Assembly (NCBI RefSeq): GCF_011290685.1 | Contig: NZ_JAANYN010000003.1 | Coordinates: 479,341 to 543,340, forward strand | Source of the DNA: Cyclobacterium plantarum | GTDB lineage: Bacteria; Bacteroidota; Bacteroidia; Cytophagales; Cyclobacteriaceae | Length of the DNA stretch: 64,000 nt | Reading direction: 5' to 3' | Part shown: piece after piece, positions 18,503 to 29,669 of the stretch | Layout of the letters: each line of letters begins with the position of its first letter | Position numbering within the stretch: position 1 is the stretch's first letter | Notes under the pieces: model-generated | The model's input: only the letters and a program-made list of their open reading frames with translations | What the model was told of the DNA's origin: nothing | Databases searched by the model: none | Position numbers and translations under genes: made by a program

Positions 18503-21500
18503 ATGGAGCTACATTTTACAACTATTAGATTAAGGCAGGTGTTTGTTTTGCTCCTGCTCATCGTCATGACCGGGAACATGACAGCCATGGCTCAAAGTAG
18601 ACAGGTTACCGGAAAGGTTACCTCCTCTGAAGATGGCCTGGGTATTCCAGGGGTAAATGTTTTGATTCAGGGAAGCCAGACAGGAACAGCTACCGATATC
18701 AATGGAGATTATGCCATTCAGGTACCCGGAGACAATACCGTTTTGGTATTTTCCTATATAGGTTTCCAGGCGGTATCGGAAGAGGTGGGCAACAGATCTG
18801 TAATTGACCTTGAAATGAACCCGGACGCTTCTGATTTGGGCGAGGTGGTGGTTACCGCCCTGGGAATTAAACGAGAAGAAATTTCATTGGGGTATTCCAT
18901 AGAAAGGGTAGCTGGTGAGGAAATGACCCGGGTGGCCCAGGAAAGTTTTCTGAACGCCATGTCGGGAAAGGTGGCAGGAGCTACAATCAGTACTACCGGA
19001 GGTACAGGCTCCTCCGTCAGCATGGTAATCAGGGGTGCTACTTCACTGAGTTCGGACAACCAACCTCTGTTTGTAGTGGATGGAGTACCCATTGCCAATA
19101 CCCTTAACAATGTATCCTCGGTTGGATCAGAAAACAGGGTGGATTACGGAAATGCCATATCGGGATTAAATCCGGATGATATCGCCAATGTTACCATCCT
19201 GAAAGGGCCCAGTGCAGCCGCATTATATGGATCCAGGGCTGGTAATGGCGTGGTTTTGATCACCACCAAAACTGGTCAGGTGGACCGGCTTACCGTGAAT
19301 GTCACCTCGAATACCGTATTCGATGTACCTTTCAAATACCTGAAATGGCACAGCAAGTTTGGCTCGGGTCAATTTTCAGCCATACCGCCAGACATCAGCG
19401 GTACCCCACTATCCAACCCCTTTGGCCAATTGGTCCAGGAAAATGTAAATGCTGCTTTTGGAGCTGAACTGGATAAAGGGTATGAAGCAGTACAGTGGAA
19501 CAGTCCAGTGGATGAAAATGGAAACAGAATTCCAATTCCCCTGGTTTCCTACCCCAATAATGTCCGGAATTTTATGCAGACGGGGATTACCACATCCAAT
19601 GGTTTTTCCATTTCCAACAGCAACAATTCCATGAATTACAGGATATCCTACTCCAACATGCAGAACAGGGGAATCATCCCCAATTCAGATCTTTTCAGAA
19701 ACACCCTCAATATCAACTCGACCATGAAAGTCAGTGATGAATTTTCGGTCAGCACGAATATAGATGTGAGCAGGAACAATTCGGACAACCGGCCGGCCGG
19801 AGAACGGGGAACAAACCCCTTGCAATGGGCCTATGAAACCTCCCCGCATGTCAATATTCTTGACTTGAAAGATTATTGGCTACCTGGACAGGAAGGGTTG
19901 GAGCAGAAAACGGTCGATGCGGACCAACCTACCCGTGTGACCAATAATCCTTATTTTCTCGCCAATGAAGTCAATAATAGCTTTACCAGGGACCGGGTTT
20001 TTGGTAATATCAAGGCAGATTGGCAAATCTCCCCTTCTGTAAGTTTCTTTGCCCGGTATGCCCTGGACCTGTATAATGAGACCAGAGAAAGTAAGATTGC
20101 AAGAAGCTACAGTGAAGAACCGCAGGGTGCCTACGGAATAACGGAATTGCATGGCATGGAGACCAATGCGGATTTCCTGCTTACTTACAACGAGGACATC
20201 AACGATTTTGGGATAACACTTTCCGCTGGCGGAAACATGAGGTACCAAAATGGAAGCAGCCTTTTTGCCGGTACCACTCCGGGAGGTGGATTGATTACCC
20301 CGGGGGTTTATACCATTCAAAACATCTCCCCGGACAATATCCAGTATAACAATTCCAGGTTTGAACGGGGAATCAACAGCCTCTATAGCCTGGCCAATTT
20401 GGGGTTTAAAGATATGATTTACCTGGATTTGACGGGAAGGGCGGATTGGTCCAGTACCCTGCCAGAAGCCGAACCTTATTTCTATCCTTCAGCTTCTTTG
20501 AGTCTTTTGCTCAATAACATGATTGATATGCCCAGGCAGTTCAGCATGGTAAAGTTGAGGGGCGGATATGCTTCCGTGGGAAACGATGCCAATCCCTACC
20601 AGCTGATCGCAGCACTTTCCAATGCAGGAAACTGGGGCAATTTACCCAGGCTGTCCCTGCCTGGTACCTTGCTGAACCCTTCTCTGAAACCTGAGATTGC
20701 AACCTCCTATGAGGCAGGGTTGGACTTGAATTTGTTGGATAACCGTGTACGTTTTAGCGGGACCTATTATATAATGGAAAACAGGAACCAGATTTTCAGC
20801 ACTGGACTTCCACCTTCAACCGGCTACACTTCCAAAAATATCAATGCGGGATTATTGCAAAGCAAAGGGATCGAGCTTACGCTTGGAGCTGATCTGGTAA
20901 AGAACCAAAACTGGAACCTTACCACCAGCTTCAACCTGACCAGAAACAGGACCAGGATTCTGGAATTGGCAGATGACCTGCCCTACTACACGCTCTGGAC
21001 AGATGCCAGGGGAGGTGCATGGACCTATGTAGGAGAAGAAATTGGTGATATTTACGATGCACAGGTGGTCACGGTGGAAGATCCGGAGTCTCCTTATTTT
21101 GGATTCCCCATATTGAATCAAACCGGAAAATGGCAGGATGTGGATGCGGTAAACAGCAGAAATAAAATTGGTAATTTCAATCCCAAATTTATCATGGGCA
21201 TGCAAACCTCCTTGTCCTACCGGAATTTTCACCTTAACCTGACTTTTGACTGGAGAAATGGAGGAGACTTTGTTTCCCAAACCTATCGCTTTGGGGAGGA
21301 ACACGGCAGATCGCAGATCTTTCTGGATAAATTGATCAACCCGGGGGAAATGGAAGGTCAGGAATTAAAGGATTACCTGCTTGCAAATAAGGAATCTATG
21401 ATTCTCATCAATGGAAACAATTTTCCATTGGTAGGAGGCCCTACACCGGAATACAATGGTTACCCCTTTACTTTCGGCCCTTTTACCCTGCCTTATGGCG

Positions 21501-21934
21501 GGGTGTTTATTCCGGGAGTATATGCCACGGCTTTTGATGCTGATGGCAATCCCACGGAGTTTGCAGAAAATCTGGGAGAGAATATCGGGCAACCCGGAGG
21601 GACCATTACCCTGCCCTATGCCGGAAGTACCGCATGGAGCTTTGCCAGGGCCTTTTTGTACGATGCTTCTTTTGTGAAACTCAGAGAGGTGTCATTCGGA
21701 TATGATGTACCTATCAGGCTGGCCAATAGGCTGAAGATGCAAAACCTCAATTTCTCTGTTTACAGCAGAAATATCATTTTATGGACAGCCGCCAAGATCA
21801 ATGTTGACCCTGAAATGGCTTTTCAACCTCAGGGAGGCGTTCAGGCGGGAAGCCAGTTCAAACAGGGGATAGAAAGGTGGAATGTGATGCCCTGGGTGAT
21901 GCCAATTGGTTTCAAGGTGAATGCCACTTTTTAG
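18503..21934 (+). CDS. SusC/RagA-family TonB-linked outer-membrane transporter
   Basis: 1143-residue TonB-dependent receptor that, with its SusD partner, imports oligomeric nutrients across the outer membrane. Order: signal peptide (about 1-30), carboxypeptidase-regulatory-like domain (VTGKVTSSEDGLGIPGVNV to about 105), a TonB-box-like region before EVVVTALGI, plug domain containing the SusC signatures VVDGVPI and LKGPSAAALYGSRAGNGVVLI (about 190-250), then a 22-strand barrel ending in FKVNATF. The SusD gene follows after 31 bp. No glycoside hydrolase, FecR/sigma pair or hybrid two-component regulator adjoins it, so the substrate cannot be assigned. Confidence 0.96.
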   Translation: MELHFTTIRLRQVFVLLLLIVMTGNMTAMAQSRQVTGKVTSSEDGLGIPGVNVLIQGSQTGTATDINGDYAIQVPGDNTVLVFSYIGFQAVSEEVGNRSVIDLEMNPDASDLGEVVVTALGIKREEISLGYSIERVAGEEMTRVAQESFLNAMSGKVAGATISTTGGTGSSVSMVIRGATSLSSDNQPLFVVDGVPIANTLNNVSSVGSENRVDYGNAISGLNPDDIANVTILKGPSAAALYGSRAGNGVVLITTKTGQVDRLTVNVTSNTVFDVPFKYLKWHSKFGSGQFSAIPPDISGTPLSNPFGQLVQENVNAAFGAELDKGYEAVQWNSPVDENGNRIPIPLVSYPNNVRNFMQTGITTSNGFSISNSNNSMNYRISYSNMQNRGIIPNSDLFRNTLNINSTMKVSDEFSVSTNIDVSRNNSDNRPAGERGTNPLQWAYETSPHVNILDLKDYWLPGQEGLEQKTVDADQPTRVTNNPYFLANEVNNSFTRDRVFGNIKADWQISPSVSFFARYALDLYNETRESKIARSYSEEPQGAYGITELHGMETNADFLLTYNEDINDFGITLSAGGNMRYQNGSSLFAGTTPGGGLITPGVYTIQNISPDNIQYNNSRFERGINSLYSLANLGFKDMIYLDLTGRADWSSTLPEAEPYFYPSASLSLLLNNMIDMPRQFSMVKLRGGYASVGNDANPYQLIAALSNAGNWGNLPRLSLPGTLLNPSLKPEIATSYEAGLDLNLLDNRVRFSGTYYIMENRNQIFSTGLPPSTGYTSKNINAGLLQSKGIELTLGADLVKNQNWNLTTSFNLTRNRTRILELADDLPYYTLWTDARGGAWTYVGEEIGDIYDAQVVTVEDPESPYFGFPILNQTGKWQDVDAVNSRNKIGNFNPKFIMGMQTSLSYRNFHLNLTFDWRNGGDFVSQTYRFGEEHGRSQIFLDKLINPGEMEGQELKDYLLANKESMILINGNNFPLVGGPTPEYNGYPFTFGPFTLPYGGVFIPGVYATAFDADGNPTEFAENLGENIGQPGGTITLPYAGSTAWSFARAFLYDASFVKLREVSFGYDVPIRLANRLKMQNLNFSVYSRNIILWTAAKINVDPEMAFQPQGGVQAGSQFKQGIERWNVMPWVMPIGFKVNATF

Positions 21935-21965
21935 GAAATCTTGTGTTACTTAAAACAGACTTGAA

Positions 21966-23624
21966 ATGAAAAGAAATATAAAAATCATCGCCCTGATCAG
22001 TACAATAGCTTTTGGTGTTTTCTCCTGTCAGGAGGACCTGATAGACATGAATGTGAATCCCAATGGTGCCAATCCAGAAACGGCAAACCCAAACCTGGTA
22101 CTTTCCACGGTGTTGACAGAGGCAGGTAAAACCATTGTCAACCTGGGTTATCAGGATATTGCAGGGGTCATGCAGCATACCCAGAAGGATGGTTGGTCCG
22201 GTGGACACAACTTGTATGAATGGAACAGGAACAACAGTTGGGCTGGTTACTATGGTATCCTGAGAAACAACCAGTTTGTTAATGAGCGGGCAGTGGAACT
22301 GGACCAGGAGTTGCAGCAGGGGGTCACACTGGTGATGAAGTCCATGATGTTTGGGCTGATCACTGATTTGTGGGGGGATGCTCCCTATACCCAGGCCTTA
22401 AGGGGTGCTGAGGGCACGCCGGAAGCCACCTTTCCTGCCTTTGATACCCAGGAAAATATATACAGAGGGGTCATCCAGGATTTGGAAACGGCCAATCAGT
22501 TGCTTTCAAAACCACTGGCAGAATACAACAGTACGATAGAAGGAGCCGATGTTTACTTCAATGGGGATCCCTCCAAATGGCGAAAAATGGCCAATTCCTT
22601 AAAATTGAGGTATTATATGCGTGTGTCGGAAAAGCTTCCTGATTTTGCAAAAGAGGGCATTGAAACCCTATTGGCAAACCCGGAGCAATACCCCATCATC
22701 ACTGATCCGGAAGACGATGCCACCATGCCTTTTGCTGATAACTCAAGCAGTACCAGCTGGCCCAACAACACCAGGTTTGATGCCAATGAAAGCAACTACC
22801 GCCGCATAAAGATGTGTCAAACCCTGGTAGAAGCCATGCGTTCCAAAAATGACCCCAGATTGGGAGTCTGGGCCAACAGGGTACAAATTCCTCTGGTGGT
22901 GGACGAAAATTTACCTCCGGGAACTGATAGAATAGAAAACAACCAAAGATTGCTTTCCCCCGATGTATTGGAAGAGCGAAATGTGGACCTGGAGGATATC
23001 AGCCAGAATTCCGATTATGTGGGCATTCCACCGGCCATACCGGGGCCACAAGTATATAACCTGAGCCCTGATGCCAACCAGGCGGCCTTCAACCCTCACG
23101 TTTCCTGGCTGAATGATATTTACCGGGAACCCAATGGTCCTTTGTTAAGGGCCAGGTTGATATCCGCATCGGAAGTAAACTTTATACTGGCGGAAGCGGC
23201 CTTGAAAGGCTGGTCCGTAGGCAATACTGCTGAAAATTACTATCAGGCTGCGATCATGGCTTCATTTGCCACCTGGGGCCTGTCAGATCAGGCTGCAGCA
23301 TATTTGCAGGAAGAAGAAGTCCGGTTTGAGGGTAGCCTGGAACAACTAATGGAACAAAAGTGGATCGCCTCCTGGACGGCGGCAGCTGAATCCTGGTTTG
23401 ACTACAGAAGGACCGGTTTCCCACAGCTTCAGGCGGGACCATTTGCCATTCGGGCGGCGCTTCCCGTTCGCTTTTACTACATGATCGACGAGAGAAACCT
23501 GAACCCCGAAGAAACAGAAGCGGCCATGGCCAGGCTGGAAACTACCAATTTTTCCGAGGTAGATGGTGAAAATAGTGCCTGGTCCAAACCCTGGGTCATA
23601 CAAGGGACAGGGAAGCCCTGGTAA
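21966..23624 (+). CDS. SusD/RagB-family nutrient-binding outer-membrane lipoprotein
   Basis: 552-residue surface lipoprotein that caps the SusC barrel. Signal peptide type II with lipobox VFSC (Cys at about 21), followed by acidic residues QEDL that resemble the surface-export signal of Bacteroidota lipoproteins. GLITDLWGDAPYTQAL and the TPR-like helices are typical of the SusD-like_2 subgroup (PF12771 type) rather than canonical SusD. Nearly all of the length is accounted for. It shares an operon with SusC and ends at a strong terminator. Confidence 0.94.
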   Translation: MKRNIKIIALISTIAFGVFSCQEDLIDMNVNPNGANPETANPNLVLSTVLTEAGKTIVNLGYQDIAGVMQHTQKDGWSGGHNLYEWNRNNSWAGYYGILRNNQFVNERAVELDQELQQGVTLVMKSMMFGLITDLWGDAPYTQALRGAEGTPEATFPAFDTQENIYRGVIQDLETANQLLSKPLAEYNSTIEGADVYFNGDPSKWRKMANSLKLRYYMRVSEKLPDFAKEGIETLLANPEQYPIITDPEDDATMPFADNSSSTSWPNNTRFDANESNYRRIKMCQTLVEAMRSKNDPRLGVWANRVQIPLVVDENLPPGTDRIENNQRLLSPDVLEERNVDLEDISQNSDYVGIPPAIPGPQVYNLSPDANQAAFNPHVSWLNDIYREPNGPLLRARLISASEVNFILAEAALKGWSVGNTAENYYQAAIMASFATWGLSDQAAAYLQEEEVRFEGSLEQLMEQKWIASWTAAAESWFDYRRTGFPQLQAGPFAIRAALPVRFYYMIDERNLNPEETEAAMARLETTNFSEVDGENSAWSKPWVIQGTGKPW

Positions 23625-23640
23625 AGCAAAACTGATATAG

Positions 23641-23675
23641 AATGCCAGATGCGATCCAGGGTATCTGGCATTTTT
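23641..23675 (+). terminator. terminator of the susCD-type operon
   Basis: AATGCCAGAT and ATCTGGCATT arms form a perfect 10-bp stem followed by a T-run, 17 bp past the SusD stop codon. Confidence 0.9.
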
Positions 23676-23763
23676 CTTCAGGGGCTGTTTGACTTTTCAG
23701 GGAGCATTGATTTTGATTTGAAAACATTTCACTAAATTGTAGCGGTTTTTATTTCGCTTGTAT

Positions 23764-24831
23764 ATGCATGTACGTAAGTTATTGACTGTTATCATATTAT
23801 CAGGGTTTTTCAGTTTACTTTTTTCCTGTACAAAAAATGTATCCCTCACCCGATTGGTACCTGCTGAGATCAATGTGCCCAATCATGTGCAACGGCTCCT
23901 GATTGTGGACAGAACACAACCGGAAAGCCAGGGAGTAGCCATTATCGAGGGGATTTTAACCGGAGAAGCTCCTTTCGAGGTAAAGAACGCCATAGATGCT
24001 ACCTTGGCCACCATACAGCAGGAACTCAACACCTCTCCCAGGTATGAGGTGATCCGGGCCAGGGAGCGTTTGAAGGGCGGACTTTTTGCACAGACCTTCC
24101 CGCAGCCCCTGAGTTGGGAGCAAATAGAAACCCTTTGCCGAAACTATGAGGCAGATGGGGTTTTGACTTTGGAAAAATTCAGTTCGGATTTTGTGGTGAC
24201 CGAAAAAAAGGTGACTATCAAAAAGGAAGTGGGAAGTGGCAATGATGCCAGAACAATAGAGGTGCCCGGCATCCAGGCTGAAGGAGTAGCTTCTGTGCAG
24301 GTTGGGTTCAGGCTCTATGATCCCCAGAACAGAAATATCGTGGATCAGGGTGACTTTGGAAAGACCAACCTCTGGTCGGCTGAAGCAGAGACCAAAACCC
24401 AGGCCCTGGCTTTGTTGATTGATAAAGTACAAGCCACCAGGTACGTGGGGCAGCTGGCTGGAGCGGCCTATGCCAGAAGGGTGGCACCGATGTATTTGAA
24501 CATCAACCGTTCCTTCTATGCCAAATCCAAGAAAAACCCAGCCCTGGGCGTAGGCGCAAGATATGCTGAAGTCAATGAATGGGAAAATGCCATCCAAGCC
24601 TGGGAGGAAGGATTGTCCCTGCCATCCGATGCCAAAACTTCCGGGAAACTGTGTTACAATGTGGCTTTGGGCCATGAGGTCCTGGGAGATCTGCTCAGTG
24701 CCAAAGATTGGGCAGGAAAAGCCTATACCCTTTATGGATTTAAAGGAGGGCGAACCTATGCCAGGGAACTCGACCAGAGGATGCTGGAAGAGGAAATGGT
24801 CCGGCAGCAACTGGCACCTGCCGTTGAATGA
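23764..24831 (+). CDS. DUF6340-like lipoprotein with C-terminal TPR-type repeat
   Basis: 355-residue predicted lipoprotein from the ATG at 23764 (a TTG two codons upstream also exists). Type II signal VIILSGFFSLLFSC. The N-terminal half (VPNHVQRLLIVDRTQPES, then RYEVIRARERLKGG and ADGVLTLEKFSSD) resembles the DUF6340 family of Bacteroidota lipoproteins. The C-terminal part (YAEVNEWENAIQAWEEGL, then NVALGHEVLGDLLSAKDWA) looks like a TPR pair. Function unknown; the family assignment is from memory of its pattern. Convergent with DoxX, the two stop codons 10 bp apart. Confidence 0.65.
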   Translation: MHVRKLLTVIILSGFFSLLFSCTKNVSLTRLVPAEINVPNHVQRLLIVDRTQPESQGVAIIEGILTGEAPFEVKNAIDATLATIQQELNTSPRYEVIRARERLKGGLFAQTFPQPLSWEQIETLCRNYEADGVLTLEKFSSDFVVTEKKVTIKKEVGSGNDARTIEVPGIQAEGVASVQVGFRLYDPQNRNIVDQGDFGKTNLWSAEAETKTQALALLIDKVQATRYVGQLAGAAYARRVAPMYLNINRSFYAKSKKNPALGVGARYAEVNEWENAIQAWEEGLSLPSDAKTSGKLCYNVALGHEVLGDLLSAKDWAGKAYTLYGFKGGRTYARELDQRMLEEEMVRQQLAPAVE

Positions 24832-24840
24832 CACCTTAGT

Positions 24841-25281
24841 TCAATACCTTTTTTTAGGAAAAAGTAAATGGTCCAAGGCCCATTTGCCACTTCCCCTTAT
24901 GATCAGAAAAATGCTGCCCAGCAACATGGCCCAATCCGTACGGCTGCCATGCATCATGGCCCAAAAGCCCTCATCCGCTAAAACCTGGGTTTTCGTGGTT
25001 GAAATGGCGACGAGCATGATGATCAATGTGGGGATGGCTGCCAATCTGGTAAGCAGGCCCAGAAGGATCAAAAGCCCGCAAAATACTTCAAACCCACCCA
25101 CAAAATAGCCCAGAAATTCCGGTTCGGGAAGTCCGATTTTTGCAAACCTCCCAGCACCCCGAATTGCTGGAAAAAGGAACTTTTGGATGCCTTCCGAGAG
25201 GAATACCATACCTACCATCAATCGGATAAGGAAAGTAGATTTTTCATGGGTGGGTGACAGTAATTTTTGTTTCCAGTTCAT
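24841..25281 (-). CDS. DoxX family membrane protein
   Basis: 146-residue, four-helix membrane protein of the DoxX family. The signature RLMVGMVFLSEGIQKFLFP and the second motif GGFEVFCGLLILLGLLTR are clear. DoxX proteins are quinone- or redox-linked in some archaea, but their role in most bacteria is unknown. It lies 12 bp after the copper ATPase gene, at the end of the metal-resistance run, so co-expression is likely. Confidence 0.88.
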   Translation of the reverse strand: MNWKQKLLSPTHEKSTFLIRLMVGMVFLSEGIQKFLFPAIRGAGRFAKIGLPEPEFLGYFVGGFEVFCGLLILLGLLTRLAAIPTLIIMLVAISTTKTQVLADEGFWAMMHGSRTDWAMLLGSIFLIIRGSGKWALDHLLFPKKRY

Positions 25282-25293
25282 TATAAAGGGTTT

Positions 25294-27342
<2,049 letters not shown>

Positions 27343-27393
27343 GATTTCTCTGGGTTTTTATACGTATTGATATGGGGAAACCGGTGGGCGCTT

Positions 27394-29184
27394 TTAGTGA
27401 TTATGCCCCGCCATATCCCGGGAGCCGGAATCGCTTTTATCTTGCATTACCGCCTCTCCTTTTTGATAGGTCTCCCTTACTTCTCCACAGCGGAGCATGC
27501 TTTCTCCAAAATAGGGATTGAATATTTCCTCCTTTTCACTCAACCAATAAGCACCTTCATCACCAAAGGCCATGGGGCAATACTGTCGGTAGACTTTGTC
27601 CTTTTCAAGGCCAAAGGATTCCGTGATTTCCAGCATGCTTTCCGATAGCCACATGAATTGCTTTCTGACCGATTCAATGTTTTCCGCTTCCTGCATGCCC
27701 TGAAGGGCTTCTTCTATTTCTTTTTTCAATTCCATCCATTGGTCGTGTGCGGCTCCTTCCACCAGGGACATGTCCACCTTATTCAATGCAGCTGTTACCT
27801 GTTTGCCGGCCTCCCGCGCTCCTGGGGCGTCATCCGCAACCAATTCATTTTTCAGGTCAAAATAGGCCTCTGCTAATGCTGTCAATTGTTTGCGAAAGTC
27901 CTGGGAAACCTCCATGGTTTTGGATTCAGGACGTGACATCATGCTGTAATTTCCGGCGAGCTGGGCAGCTGCATCTATGGCAAATACCCCGTTGGTTACA
28001 ATTTCTTCACCTGCCTTCAGACCTTCTAGCACCGGGTACACGTCTCCTACACGGGAACCAACGGTTACTTCCCGCATTTCATAGGCAGGGTATTCCGCAT
28101 TTGGAACCTTGACATATACTACCGACCGCCTGCCAGACCAGAGCAGGGCGGTCCTTGGGATAGGGACACTGGCCTGATCCCCCTGCCCGCTTGTTGTAAT
28201 TTTTGCATTGACAAACATTTCCGGCCTGAGCAGGCCCTTTGCATTATTGGCTACTGCCCGGATTTTAACGGTCCTGGTTTGGGGATCGAGGATAGGGTCT
28301 ATGTAGGCTACTTTTGCTTCAAATACCTCGCCGGGAATCCCTGCAACGGTGAAGGAGAGGGCATTCCCTTTGCTGATAGCGGATAAATCCGTTTCGTAGG
28401 CATCCAGCATGATCCAGACACTGCTCAGGTCCACGACTTCAAAAAGTACGGAGCCAGTACCTATATAGTCTCCCACAGCAACATTCCTTTGGCTGACAAT
28501 GCCGGTCTGTTCGGCCAGTACTTCGAAATGCTCCAATATTTCTTCCTGATTTTCAATATTCCTGATTTGTTCATTCGTTAATTTCCACAGCCTTAACTTT
28601 TCTTTGGCAGCAGCATATATTTCCGGGAAATCAGCCTTACTGGCAGCGGCTTCCTTGAGTTCCCGCTGGGCATTGACCAGTTCCGGTGAATAAACAGTGG
28701 CGAGTTTTTCTCCCCGACTGATCGCCTGCCCGGTAAAATTGATGAATAATTTTTCTATTCTTCCCGGGAATTTGGCCGTGATGGAGGAGATATTGCCTTC
28801 ATCGGGCTTCACTTTTCCGCTGAGCAGCAATTCACCTTTGGAAAACCCTTCTTTTACCCTGGACGTGGCGATATTGGCCAGGGCCACAGCATTGTTGCTC
28901 ATTTCGAAAACCATCGGATCATTGGATGAACCGGCACTTTTGGATGCTGCAGGAATCAGGTCCATGCCACAAATGGGGCACTGCCCCGGTTCGGGTTGCC
29001 TTACCTGTGGGTGCATGGAGCAGGTCCAGGTTTCGCTGTGCTGATGGTCTGATGATTCGACGGTTTGATGGTCTGATGATCCAATGGTTTCATGGTTTGA
29101 TGGTTTGATGATCCAACCTAAGAATCCACCGATTAATAATGTGCCTATCAGAATGGTCAAATTTGACCGATTGATCCTATTCAT
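27394..29184 (-). CDS. cusB: RND efflux periplasmic adaptor CusB with metal-binding domains
   Basis: 596-residue membrane-fusion protein of a Cus-type copper/silver efflux pump. Order: membrane anchor (10-25), a repetitive Ser-Asp-His-Gln segment (about 28-50), a heavy-metal-binding domain (TWTCSMHPQVRQPEPGQCPICGMDL, about 53-78), the barrel-hairpin-barrel MFP core (about 100-420), and a C-terminal DUF3347-like domain carrying YRQYCPMAFGD and MLRCGEV. The fused metal-binding ends are common in Bacteroidota CusB. The repetitive segment is encoded by a TGATGGTYTGATGAT tract that looks like repeat DNA read into protein. The start overlaps the stop of the four-helix-bundle gene by 4 bp (ATGA). 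Confidence 0.92.
   Translation of the reverse strand: MNRINRSNLTILIGTLLIGGFLGWIIKPSNHETIGSSDHQTVESSDHQHSETWTCSMHPQVRQPEPGQCPICGMDLIPAASKSAGSSNDPMVFEMSNNAVALANIATSRVKEGFSKGELLLSGKVKPDEGNISSITAKFPGRIEKLFINFTGQAISRGEKLATVYSPELVNAQRELKEAAASKADFPEIYAAAKEKLRLWKLTNEQIRNIENQEEILEHFEVLAEQTGIVSQRNVAVGDYIGTGSVLFEVVDLSSVWIMLDAYETDLSAISKGNALSFTVAGIPGEVFEAKVAYIDPILDPQTRTVKIRAVANNAKGLLRPEMFVNAKITTSGQGDQASVPIPRTALLWSGRRSVVYVKVPNAEYPAYEMREVTVGSRVGDVYPVLEGLKAGEEIVTNGVFAIDAAAQLAGNYSMMSRPESKTMEVSQDFRKQLTALAEAYFDLKNELVADDAPGAREAGKQVTAALNKVDMSLVEGAAHDQWMELKKEIEEALQGMQEAENIESVRKQFMWLSESMLEITESFGLEKDKVYRQYCPMAFGDEGAYWLSEKEEIFNPYFGESMLRCGEVRETYQKGEAVMQDKSDSGSRDMAGHNH
29039..29113. repeat. low-complexity TGATGGTYTGATGATY tract inside cusB
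   Basis: About 75 bp made of degenerate units TGATGGT(C/T) and TGATGAT(T/C), with a larger 24-32-base period. It is in frame with cusB and encodes the SSDHQ repeats between membrane anchor and metal-binding domain. A tract of the same flavour but opposite orientation lies at 29609-29669 on the other side of the four-helix-bundle gene. Confidence 0.75.
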
Positions 29185-29534
29185 GATTTCATATTTTTGA
29201 TGTTGGAGGCAATGATCTTGGAAAGGATTTTTTTCAGAGATAATACTTCTGGTAATAGTGATTCAGGATCAGGATAACTTTTACTTCTCAGGCATAACAT
29301 TAACCAATATTCAGTCTCATCTGCTTCTTTCATGGCAATAATGCATTTTGCAACAAAATCTTTGCGGCTGTGTGCATTTTGTGCTTCCCTGATGTTGGAA
29401 CCTATGGAAGTACCGCTTTTTAATAATTGCCGGGCAATAACATACTTTCTTTTTTCTTCAAGAATCTCTGTATACTCTATGATTTTCAATGCAAAATCAA
29501 AACTTAGCTCTAAAATTTCATTTCGTTTTTCCAT
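29181..29534 (-). CDS. four-helix-bundle protein (23S rRNA intervening-sequence/S23 family)
   Basis: 117-residue protein of the family first named from ORFs inside 23S rRNA intervening sequences, structurally related to the Avd accessory protein of diversity-generating retroelements. Diagnostic: ELSFDFALKIIEY, then RQLLKSGTSIGSNIREAQNAHSRKDF and KEADETEYWLMLC. No molecular function is established. It sits between cusC and cusB, where a Cus operon has no such gene, overlaps the cusB start by 4 bp, and is flanked by oppositely oriented low-complexity tracts, so it is probably an acquired element. Confidence 0.9.
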   Translation of the reverse strand: MEKRNEILELSFDFALKIIEYTEILEEKRKYVIARQLLKSGTSIGSNIREAQNAHSRKDFVAKCIIAMKEADETEYWLMLCLRSKSYPDPESLLPEVLSLKKILSKIIASNIKNMKS

Positions 29535-29608
29535 GATTACTTTCTTTTAATTAATAATAAATTTTGAATTATTATATTATCTAATCTAATCATTACGCCA
29601 TTAAAACA

Positions 29609-29669
29609 TTACATTACCAAATCACCAAATCACCACATCATCATATCATCAAATAATCAGATCATCAAA
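29609..29669. repeat. low-complexity ATCACCAAATC / ATCATCAAAT tract
   Basis: Degenerate repeat of ATCA(C/T)(C/A)AAAT-like units between the four-helix-bundle gene and cusC. Its right end supplies the cusC stop codon (TGA, 29665-29667). Read on the minus strand it is TTTGATGATNTGAT, matching in reverse the tract at 29039-29113. Confidence 0.75.
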
